Below, one piece after another: positions 1 through 7,282 of a stretch of DNA of 21,444 nt. The notes beneath the pieces were generated by a model. It was not told the DNA's origin and made no database searches. It worked only from the letters and a program-made list of their open reading frames with translations. A program made the translations under genes and the position numbers. Within the stretch, counting starts at the first letter, position 1. Every line of letters starts with the position of its first letter. Source of the stretch: CAYMRB01 sp964392615. GTDB lineage: Bacteria > Planctomycetota > UBA8108. Where the stretch lies: contig CAYMRB010000132.1 of assembly GCA_964392615.1 (NCBI GenBank), positions 1 through 21,444 on the forward strand, given 5' to 3'.

Positions 1-86
1 CCAGGCGATCGCGTCAAGCGGGGGAACGACGCGCGGGACAATTCGGGGCGAGTTTCGGTATTCTGGGAGAGGTTTGCCGACGCTCG

Positions 87-99
87 GTGCGGTCCGCAC
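87..99. promoter_or_regulatory. 13-bp palindrome upstream of the oxidoreductase gene
   Basis: GTGCGG and CCGCAC flank one central T, a perfect 6-bp inverted repeat 60 bp before the first start codon. It could be an operator half-site pair. In GC-rich DNA such short palindromes also occur by chance. The rest of bases 1-159 shows no gene of its own: the frame of the first gene stays open to the left edge, but the Tat signal and ribosome site fix that gene's start at 160. Confidence 0.2.
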
Positions 100-159
100 T
101 CAGTCGGCCGCACGTCCATCACATGTCAACAGCAGGGGCTTGCTGAACGGAGGATCGAG

Positions 160-1410
160 ATGAAGCAGACGCGACGCAGGTTCCTGAAGGCGGCCGGAGC
201 GAGTGTTCTCGCCGTGCCGTTCATCGCTCCGTCCTCGATACTGGGCAACAACGAGAAGGCAGCTCCGAGCGATCGTGTCACGCTCGGACACATCGGCGTC
301 GGCGGTCGCGGTGGCTCGCTCCTCGGCGGCTTCCGCGGATTGCGAGACGCGCAGCCCGTCGCATTCGCGGATCCGTTCCGCTCGCGTCGCGAGCGCTGGG
401 CCAAGCAACTCGGCGGCAAGGCGTACAACGACTTCCGCGAGCTTCTCGTACGCGACGACATCGACGCGGTCGTCGTCGCGACGCAGGACCACTGGCACGT
501 GCCGATCACGATCGCCGCGGCGCGAGCCGGCAAGGACATGTACGTCGAGAAGCCCCTCGGCATCAGCATCCGCCACGATCAGGCGGCGCGGGCAGAGGTC
601 AAGAAGCACAAGCGCGTGTTCCAGTACGGCACGCAGCAGCGCTCGTCCGCTCACTGCCGCTTCGGTTGCGAGCTCGTGCGCAGCGGCTACGTCGGCAAGG
701 TCCACAAGATCGAGGTCATCGCTCCGAACGGCGCCCGTGGCGGCAGCACGACGGAGATTCCGGTGCCCGACGATCTCGACTACGACATGTGGCTCGGGCC
801 GGCCCCAACGGCTCCCTACACGAAGGATCGCACGACGCGCGCCGGCGCGTGGCACTTCTACGACTACGCGATCGGCTTCATCGCCGGCTGGGGAGCGCAC
901 CCGCTCGACATTCTGCAGTGGGGCTACGAGTCGCAGAAGGCGGGCCCGGTCGACGTGCAAGGCACCGGCGTCATCCCGACGGAAGGCCTGTTCAACACGG
1001 TTGTCGACTGGGACGTGACGTACAAGTACGGGAACGGTCTGACCGTGACCCTGAAGCCAGGCGGCGACTCGACGAAGTTTATCGGCGAGAAGGGCTGGGT
1101 GCAGGTGCGGCGCGGCGGCATCGACGCGAATCCGAAGTCGCTTCTGAAGACGAAGCTCGGCGACGGCGACGTGCGGCTGCAGACGAGCCCGCGCCAGGAC
1201 CAGAACTTCATCGACTGCGTGAAGTCGCGGAACGAGCCCGTCAGCCCGATCGACGATGCCTTCTACTCCGATATCCTGAGCCACCTCGGCGACATCGCGA
1301 TCCGCACCGGTCGGAAGATCCGCTGGGATCAGGACAAGGAGATGATCATCGGCGACGCCGACGCGGCGAAGCGCATGTCGCGGCCGCTGCGCGCGCCGTG
1401 GACGCTCTGA
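160..1410 (+). CDS. Tat-exported Gfo/Idh/MocA family oxidoreductase
   Basis: A 416-residue NAD(P)-dependent oxidoreductase of the Gfo/Idh/MocA family, probably acting on a sugar in the periplasm. Residues 5-11 (RRRFLKA) followed by a hydrophobic stretch form a twin-arginine signal, so it should be exported folded with its cofactor. The Rossmann motif GVGGRG lies at 46-51, and the family EKP motif (catalytic Lys region) at 130-132. The C-terminal substrate domain contains GWGAHPLDILQWG at 243-255. A GGAGG ribosome site at 149-153 and the position of the Tat motif fix the start, although the frame is open upstream to the window edge. It precedes a polysaccharide lyase by 75 bp on the same strand, probably one operon. 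Many PVC genomes carry large paralogous sets of this family, so the substrate cannot be named. A glycosidase role as in GH109, which shares the fold and NAD use, is possible but not supported directly. Confidence 0.9.
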   Translation: MKQTRRRFLKAAGASVLAVPFIAPSSILGNNEKAAPSDRVTLGHIGVGGRGGSLLGGFRGLRDAQPVAFADPFRSRRERWAKQLGGKAYNDFRELLVRDDIDAVVVATQDHWHVPITIAAARAGKDMYVEKPLGISIRHDQAARAEVKKHKRVFQYGTQQRSSAHCRFGCELVRSGYVGKVHKIEVIAPNGARGGSTTEIPVPDDLDYDMWLGPAPTAPYTKDRTTRAGAWHFYDYAIGFIAGWGAHPLDILQWGYESQKAGPVDVQGTGVIPTEGLFNTVVDWDVTYKYGNGLTVTLKPGGDSTKFIGEKGWVQVRRGGIDANPKSLLKTKLGDGDVRLQTSPRQDQNFIDCVKSRNEPVSPIDDAFYSDILSHLGDIAIRTGRKIRWDQDKEMIIGDADAAKRMSRPLRAPWTL

Positions 1411-1485
1411 TCCACGCGGTAGAGACCGCTCGGGTCTTCTGACACGCGCCGCTCGTCGACGGCGGTTACCGGAAAGGACGATAGC

Positions 1486-3885
1486 ATGACTCGTCTCGTG
1501 TGTTCTTGCGTGACGGCGACGCTGGCGTTTGTACTGGTCGCCGCCGCAGGCCGCGGCGCGGATCTCGACGAATCTCCGGCGCGCGAGGGAGAGTGGGGCT
1601 ATCGTCCGGCCGCCGGCTCGACGCAGGTGGTGACGCCACCCGCGTTCAGCTGGCGGCCGACGAAGGGTCTCGTCTCGTGGGAGATCGAGTGCTCACGCGG
1701 CGCGGACTTCGCGACGGTCGAGTACCGCGCGGCGGACATCGATCTCAACGTCCACTGTCCGCCGCGCGTGTTCCCGACCGGAACGCATCACTGGCGCTAT
1801 CGCGGGGTCGACGCGAAGGGCAAGGCGACCCGTTGGAGTCGCGTGCGCGAGTTCGCCATCGACTCGAAGGCGGTGCCGTTGCCGATGCCGGCGAGGGCCG
1901 AGCTGTTGGATCGGATTCCGACGGCTCACCCGCGTCTATTCGTCCGGCCGGAGGGGCTGCCGCGTCTTCGCGAGCTGGCGCGCGGACCGCTCGCGTCGCG
2001 TTACCGTGAGCTCGTCCGCCAGTGTGACGCGCTCGTCGCTTCGCCGCCGCCGACCGCGGAGCCGCCGAAGTACCCGCCCGGCACGAAGCGGCTCGGCGAG
2101 AGTTGGCGCAAGATCTGGTGGGGTAACCGCACGTACACGATTCGCGCGCTGAACGGCGCCGCGACCCTCGCGTTCACGCGGCTTCTGGGCGACCCCGACG
2201 AGTACGGTCATCTCGCGAAGCGCATCCTCCTCGAGTGTGCGGAGTGGGATCCGGTCGGCAGCACCGGATACCGCTACAACGACGAAGCGGGCATGCCGTA
2301 CGCGTACTACTTCTCGCGAACGTACAGCTTCGTCCACGACCTGTTGAACGAGAGCGAGCGCGAGATCTGTCGTCGCGTGATGAAGATCCGCGGCGAGGAG
2401 ATGTACCGCCATCTGTGCCCGCGCCATCTGTGGAGGCCGTACTCGAGCCACAGCAACCGCGCGTGGCACTTCCTCGGTGAGGTCGGCATCGCGTTTCTCG
2501 GAGAGATCGACGGCGCCGACGATTGGCTCTGGTTTGCGACGAACGTGTTCTTCAACGCGTATCCGGTCTGGTCGGATGACGACGGCGGCTGGCACGAGGG
2601 CGCGTCGTACTGGAGCAGCTACGTCGGCCGTTTCACGTGGTGGGCCGACGTGATGAGGACGGCGACGGAGATCGACGCGTACGACAAGCCGTACTTCGCC
2701 GATATCGGCTACTACGCGATGTACCTGATGCCGCCCGGCAAGGTCGGCGGCGGCTTCGGCGATCTCACCGCCAAGCGCACGTCGAGAAGCAACGCCGATC
2801 TGATGACGACCGTGGCGGCTCAAGCGAGCAACGGCCACTGGCAATGGTACGTCGAGCAAGTCGGTGGAGCGCGACCGGCCGGCGGGTACATCGGCTTCGT
2901 CCGCGGTGCGCTGCCGGCGGTCGATGCGCGTGCACCGGACGATTTGCCCGCCTCGAGGCTGTTCCGCGGCACAGGTCAGGCTTGTCTCAACAGCGATCTG
3001 ACGAAGGCCTCGCGCGACGTGCAGATCGTCTTCAAGTCGAGCCCGTTCGGGACGCAATCGCACGGCTACGAGGCGAACAACTCGTTTCTGTTGTGGGCCT
3101 ACGGTCAGCGGTTGCTGATCCGTAGCGGCCGGCGCGATATCCACGGCAGCTCGCACCATCGCCAGTGGATGCACAGCACGCGGTCGGTCAACAACATCAC
3201 CGTCGGCGGCGCTGGTCAGATTCGCAACTCGGCCCGGTCTCGCGGAGAGATCACCTCGTTCGCGACGACGTCGTCGATCGACATCGTGTCGGGAGAGGCC
3301 GGCAACGTCTATCGTGACGGCGATCGCAAGGTGCTCGATCGCTTCACGAGGACGATCGTCTTCGTCAAGCCGGAGCTCGTGATCGTCTACGACCGACTCG
3401 CGGCGCGGGAGCCGGCCAGCTTCGAGTACTGGCTGCACGCTGTGAACGAGTTCGCGGTCGACGGACAGCACGACGTCACGCTGAGCGTGAAGGACGTTCG
3501 CTGTGACATCGATTTTCTGACACCCGCGGGGCTGACGTTCGAGCAGACCGATCAGTACGACCCGAACCCGCGCCCCCGCGTCTCTCTTCGCGAGTGGCAT
3601 CTGACGGCGACGACAGCGCAGCCCGCGCGCGCGGTCGAATTCGTTACGCTCTACCGGCCGCATCGCGCTGACGTCGCGGTGCCGAGCATGGCGAAGCTCG
3701 AGCGCCTCGATGGTGGATACGCGCTACGGGCGGAGCTGTCGGACGGGCATGTCGTCGCTCTAATGCCGACGGTCGACGGCGCGATGCTCGCGAAGCACGG
3801 GCTCGAGAGTCGGGGCAAGATCGTGGTGGAGCGGCGACGGGCCGACGGCTCGGTCGTGCAGGGGCTCCGGGAGACGGATCTCTAA
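1486..3885 (+). CDS. Secreted DUF4962/heparinase II/III-like polysaccharide lyase
   Basis: A 799-residue exported protein with a signal peptide (hydrophobic 9-22, cleavage near 25). A beta-sandwich-like N-terminal part (about 30-130) is followed by an alpha/alpha-toroid region (about 145-480) of the DUF4962 type, with HSNRAWHFLGEVG at 322-334 and GGWHEGASYW at 367-376. The C-terminal half is heparinase II/III-like: SHGYEANNSFLLWAYG at 525-540 and GSSHHRQW followed by HSTRSVNNITVGG at 563-575. Such enzymes cleave uronic-acid-containing polysaccharides by beta-elimination. Tyr and His in the toroid motifs are the likely catalytic residues. Where many relatives have an HN pair after the TRS/TKS motif, this protein has VN (568-569), so metal binding may differ. 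AAGGA at 1474-1478, 7 nt before the ATG, supports the start. The stop overlaps the stop of the opposing PDZ gene. Substrate unknown; the neighbours suggest pectin or another plant or algal uronan. Confidence 0.8.
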   Translation: MTRLVCSCVTATLAFVLVAAAGRGADLDESPAREGEWGYRPAAGSTQVVTPPAFSWRPTKGLVSWEIECSRGADFATVEYRAADIDLNVHCPPRVFPTGTHHWRYRGVDAKGKATRWSRVREFAIDSKAVPLPMPARAELLDRIPTAHPRLFVRPEGLPRLRELARGPLASRYRELVRQCDALVASPPPTAEPPKYPPGTKRLGESWRKIWWGNRTYTIRALNGAATLAFTRLLGDPDEYGHLAKRILLECAEWDPVGSTGYRYNDEAGMPYAYYFSRTYSFVHDLLNESEREICRRVMKIRGEEMYRHLCPRHLWRPYSSHSNRAWHFLGEVGIAFLGEIDGADDWLWFATNVFFNAYPVWSDDDGGWHEGASYWSSYVGRFTWWADVMRTATEIDAYDKPYFADIGYYAMYLMPPGKVGGGFGDLTAKRTSRSNADLMTTVAAQASNGHWQWYVEQVGGARPAGGYIGFVRGALPAVDARAPDDLPASRLFRGTGQACLNSDLTKASRDVQIVFKSSPFGTQSHGYEANNSFLLWAYGQRLLIRSGRRDIHGSSHHRQWMHSTRSVNNITVGGAGQIRNSARSRGEITSFATTSSIDIVSGEAGNVYRDGDRKVLDRFTRTIVFVKPELVIVYDRLAAREPASFEYWLHAVNEFAVDGQHDVTLSVKDVRCDIDFLTPAGLTFEQTDQYDPNPRPRVSLREWHLTATTAQPARAVEFVTLYRPHRADVAVPSMAKLERLDGGYALRAELSDGHVVALMPTVDGAMLAKHGLESRGKIVVERRRADGSVVQGLRETDL

Positions 3886-4805
3886 CGGCTTCGCAGGCTG
3901 CGAAGAGGCCGTCCGTCGTCCTTCGCCGCCTCGATCGTCGCGATCGCTTCGCGGGCGAGCTCGATCTCCGGTTTCAGGTTCCGTCCCTCGCGGTGCCGGC
4001 GCAGCCGCTCCTCGAGCTCGCGCAGGCGGGGGATCATCGGTTTCGCCGCGGCGCCGTACGAGCCGAGGATCTTCAGGCACGACTTGATTCGCGCTCGCTT
4101 GCCCCAGCGCTCGATGTCCATGATGTCGATGCACAACGCCATGCCCTCGCGGATGCGATGCTTCGCGAAGAGCTCGAGACCGCGCAGGCGGATGCCGCTG
4201 GCGAACATGACGCCGCTCGGCGCCGGCTCGACGATCGCGCGGTGGATCGCTGGAAGCAGCGGTCGCAGCTCGTCGTAGCTCAGGTTGCGATAGACCGATG
4301 CGACACAGCCGCGCGCTCTGCCGTCGTCGTTGGTCAAGTCGAACGGCGACGACTCGCCGTAGCTTCCGGTGACGGCGAGGCGCAGCTCGACACTCTCGGT
4401 CTTGCCGGCACGCCAGCGCAGCATTCGCAGGGCGCCGCCGCACTCCCTCGTCTCCGCGACGGTGACCGCGCGACCGAACGCCTTGCGCGCATCGCTCGAG
4501 AACGGCGCGCCGTCGACGCCGAGGATCACGTCGCCGACCTCCAGCACACCGTCGGAGGGCGAGCCCTCGTCGACGCGCGTGATCAGGATCTGCCGCGCGT
4601 CGGTCGTCTCGAGCTTCCAGCCCCAGATCCAACCTCGGGCGCCGGTCGGGCCGAGGTTCCAGTCGTGCGACGCGTCCTTCGTGCCGCCGCGCGTGAGATC
4701 GGGAACCGGTGGCTTGCCTCTGGCATCGGTGTCTCGCGAAGCGCAGACGATGGAGATCGCGACAGCGATGATCACCGTGACGGTGGGTGCTGTTCTCGCT
4801 TTCAT
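3882..4805 (-). CDS. Exported PDZ protein of DUF6288 type, short form
   Basis: A 307-residue protein with a signal peptide or anchor (hydrophobic 8-21). A PDZ-like domain spans about 50-147: WNLGPTGARGWIWGWK at 49-64, then ITRV..GSPSDGVLEVGDVILGVDG at 75-99. This N-terminal signature is the one I recall from the DUF6288 proteins of PVC bacteria. Those are usually much longer, with a helical toroid after the PDZ and the segment matching TGSYGESSPF (146-155). Here that point joins directly to a helical C-terminal module (about 178-268, with PSGVMFASGIRLRGLELFAKH and a WGKR..YGAAAKP stretch) and ends. It therefore looks like a family member lacking the catalytic-like middle part. PDZ domains usually bind C-terminal peptides; the partner is unknown. 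It converges on the lyase gene with a 4-bp overlap (CTAA carries both stops) and diverges from the GH127 pair. The family assignment is from memory of the motif. Confidence 0.75.
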   Translation of the reverse strand: MKARTAPTVTVIIAVAISIVCASRDTDARGKPPVPDLTRGGTKDASHDWNLGPTGARGWIWGWKLETTDARQILITRVDEGSPSDGVLEVGDVILGVDGAPFSSDARKAFGRAVTVAETRECGGALRMLRWRAGKTESVELRLAVTGSYGESSPFDLTNDDGRARGCVASVYRNLSYDELRPLLPAIHRAIVEPAPSGVMFASGIRLRGLELFAKHRIREGMALCIDIMDIERWGKRARIKSCLKILGSYGAAAKPMIPRLRELEERLRRHREGRNLKPEIELAREAIATIEAAKDDGRPLRSLRSR

Positions 4806-4918
4806 GGCGGCGTCTTTCGTGGCCGAATGGACGGAGCGGGGATGGTCGTTCCCCCCTGGATTCCCGGGAGCCCGGTGAATTCCGTTTCACTGTAACTGAC
4901 GAGACGAACCAGACTGCC
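4806..4918. promoter_or_regulatory. Divergent intergenic region with an imperfect hairpin
   Basis: These 113 bp separate the divergently transcribed PDZ and GH127 genes and should hold both promoters. No confident -35/-10 pair is visible. Bases 4858-4883 form an imperfect inverted repeat (GGATT, CCCGG / CCGG, AATTCC). A second one, TAACTG at 4893-4898 and CAGTTA at 4923-4928, brackets the proposed GH127 start. Either could be an operator or an RNA structure around the start codon. Neither has independent support. Confidence 0.3.
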
Positions 4919-7282
4919 ATGACAGTTATGCGGATCTCGATGCTCGTGCTGGCGGCACTCGTCGTCAGCGGTCCGGTCCTGCGTGCGGCCGAGCCTGTGT
5001 CGATCGTCAAGGCGCGGCCGTTCCCTCTCGAGCGGGTGACTCTTCTCGAAAGTCCCTTCGCGACGGCGATGGAGATCAACCGCGACTACCTGCATCGACT
5101 GGACGCAGACCGCTTCCTGTGGCCGTTCCACGAGCGAGCCGGCCAGCCGGTTCGGGGCGAACGCTACGGCGGTTGGGAGATGAAGGATGTCGTCGGCAGC
5201 ATGACGGGGCACTACATCTCCGCTTGCTCGCTGATGGTCGCGGCCACGGGCGACAAGGAGCTGAAGAAGCGCGTCGACCACATGGTCGCCGAGATCGCCA
5301 GGGCACAGGCCGCGCACGGCAATGGCTACGCCGGATCGGTTCGCAGCGAGGTGTGGAAGAAGACGTTCGCCGGCGACATCCAGGTGCACAAGTGGGGGCT
5401 CGGTGGCGGATACGTGCCGTGGTATGTGCTGCACAAGACGTACGCCGGGCTGATCGATGCGTACGTGTTGACAGGCAACGAGCAAGCGCTCGACGTGGCG
5501 CGCAAGTTCGGAGCGTGGGCGAAGAACGGCACGGATGGCCTCGACAACGCGAAGTTCCAGCAGATGCTGCGTTGCGAGTACGGCGGCATGAACGACGCGA
5601 TGGCCAATCTGTATGGTCTCACGCGGGATGCGGGCTTCCTCGCCCTCGCCAAGCGTTTCGACCACCGGCAGATTTTCGCGCCGCTCGAGGCCGAGCGCGA
5701 CGAGCTCGAGGGGAAGCACGTCAACACGCAGCTTCCCAAGATCATCGGAGCGGCTCGCCTTCACGAGCTCACCGGCGCGAAGCGCTACGGCACGATCGCG
5801 CGTTACTTCTGGGATCGCGCCGTCGACACGCGATCCTTCGCGCCGGGCGGCGTCGACTTCCACGAGCACTTCCGAGCGCCCGGCTCGGAGGCGGAGTACT
5901 TGAAGTGGGACAGCTGCGAGACGTGCGTGACGCACAACATGCTGAAGCTCACGCGCCACCTGTTCGGCTGGCAGCCCGACGCCAGATACATGGACTACTA
6001 CGAGCGGGGACTCTACAACCAGATCCTGGGCTCGCAGGATCCGAAGAGCGGCGGCGTGACGTACTTCTACTCGTTGCGACCCGGGCACTTCAAGACCTAC
6101 AGCGAGCCGTTCGACTCGATGTGGTGCTGCGTCGGCACAGGCATCGAGAACCACGCGAAGTACGGCGACACGATCTACTACCACGATGACGACACGCTGT
6201 GGGTCAACCTGTTCATTCCGTCGCGCCTCGACTGGAGCGAAAAAGGTGTGACCGTGCGGCAAGAGACCGCGTTTCCCCGCACGGACACGACGACGCTCGC
6301 GCTGTCGATGGCGAAGGAGCAAGAGATCGCGATCAGGATCCGCGTGCCGTACTGGGCAAAGGGCGGCGCGGAGGTGCGGATCAACGGCGAGAAGCAGAGC
6401 GTCGCGGCCGTGCCGCAGAGCTACTTGACCCTGGCGCGGAAGTGGAAGGACGGCGACCGGATCGAGGTCCGCCTGCCCATGATTCCGCATCTCTATTGCG
6501 CTCGTGACGACGAGAATCTCGCCGTCGTCTTCTACGGCCCGCTGGTTCTGGCGGGCGAGCTCGGGACCGACGGCGTGCCGGAGGATCTGACCTGCGGCGA
6601 CAACCGGCGCTACTCGGGCGATCCGGTGCCGACGGTGCCCGTGTTCGTCACCGAGTCGGCCGATCCGGCGGCGTGGCTCGACCGGATCGATGGCGACGGA
6701 CTTCGATTCCGGACGCGCGGCATCGGCAAGCCGAACGACGTCTCGTTGATCCCGCTGCACGAGATGCACCACCAGCGCTACACCGTGTACTGGCGCTTCC
6801 TCTCCGCGGCCGAGTGGCGCGACGAGCAAGCCGCTCGCGAGGCGGAGAGGCGCCGTCTCGCGGAGCTCGAAGCGCGGACCGTCGATGTCGTCACACCGGT
6901 CGCGGAGCTCGAGCGGGCGCACGATCAGCAGGGCAAGACGACGTACGCCGGTGCCGCTTTCGGGAGACGGTGGCGCGATGCGCGCGGTGGGGGCTGGTTC
7001 TCGTACGACATGAACGTGCTGCCTGACCGACCTGTCGCGCTGATGGTCACCTACTGGGGCGGCGACGTCGGCAACCGCGTGTTCGACATTCTCGTCGGCG
7101 ACGAGAAGATCGCGACGCAGAGGCTCGACAACCTGAAACCGGGGAAGTTCGTCGACGTCACGTACGACGTCCCCGCCGCGCTGACGAAGGGCAAGCAGAA
7201 GGTGACGGTCAAGTTCCAGGGGCACCCGGGAGCGATGGCGGGCGGCGTGTTCGGTTGTCGGGTCGTGCGAAAAGGCAAGTGA
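4919..7282 (+). CDS. Secreted GH127 (DUF1680) glycoside hydrolase with DUF6805-like C-terminus
   Basis: A 787-residue enzyme of the GH127 family, whose characterised members are beta-L-arabinofuranosidases that use a Zn-bound cysteine as nucleophile. The chosen ATG (4919), or the one at 4928, gives the signal peptide MRISMLVLAALVVSGPVLRA; the frame is open further upstream without a plausible signal. The family active-site set is present: E334 and C336 (SCETC) and C403-C404 (WCCVGTGIENH). Their spacing resembles the Zn-ligand Glu/Cys and paired cysteines of HypBA1. The alpha/alpha barrel runs from about 30 to 440 and beta-sandwich domains follow. After a helical linker (about 635-655), residues 655-785 (HDQQGKT, GGGWFSYDM, YWGGDVGNR) match the DUF6805 module often appended to secreted DUF1680 proteins. 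The stop overlaps the next GH127 start by one base, so the two are translationally coupled. No clear ribosome site precedes either ATG. Confidence 0.9.
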   Translation: MTVMRISMLVLAALVVSGPVLRAAEPVSIVKARPFPLERVTLLESPFATAMEINRDYLHRLDADRFLWPFHERAGQPVRGERYGGWEMKDVVGSMTGHYISACSLMVAATGDKELKKRVDHMVAEIARAQAAHGNGYAGSVRSEVWKKTFAGDIQVHKWGLGGGYVPWYVLHKTYAGLIDAYVLTGNEQALDVARKFGAWAKNGTDGLDNAKFQQMLRCEYGGMNDAMANLYGLTRDAGFLALAKRFDHRQIFAPLEAERDELEGKHVNTQLPKIIGAARLHELTGAKRYGTIARYFWDRAVDTRSFAPGGVDFHEHFRAPGSEAEYLKWDSCETCVTHNMLKLTRHLFGWQPDARYMDYYERGLYNQILGSQDPKSGGVTYFYSLRPGHFKTYSEPFDSMWCCVGTGIENHAKYGDTIYYHDDDTLWVNLFIPSRLDWSEKGVTVRQETAFPRTDTTTLALSMAKEQEIAIRIRVPYWAKGGAEVRINGEKQSVAAVPQSYLTLARKWKDGDRIEVRLPMIPHLYCARDDENLAVVFYGPLVLAGELGTDGVPEDLTCGDNRRYSGDPVPTVPVFVTESADPAAWLDRIDGDGLRFRTRGIGKPNDVSLIPLHEMHHQRYTVYWRFLSAAEWRDEQAAREAERRRLAELEARTVDVVTPVAELERAHDQQGKTTYAGAAFGRRWRDARGGGWFSYDMNVLPDRPVALMVTYWGGDVGNRVFDILVGDEKIATQRLDNLKPGKFVDVTYDVPAALTKGKQKVTVKFQGHPGAMAGGVFGCRVVRKGK

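Noticed and set aside
1423..1437. AGACC/GGTCT hairpin between the oxidoreductase and the lyase genes
   Set aside because: Only five pairs with no T-run; the two genes are close and probably co-transcribed, so a terminator here is not supported.
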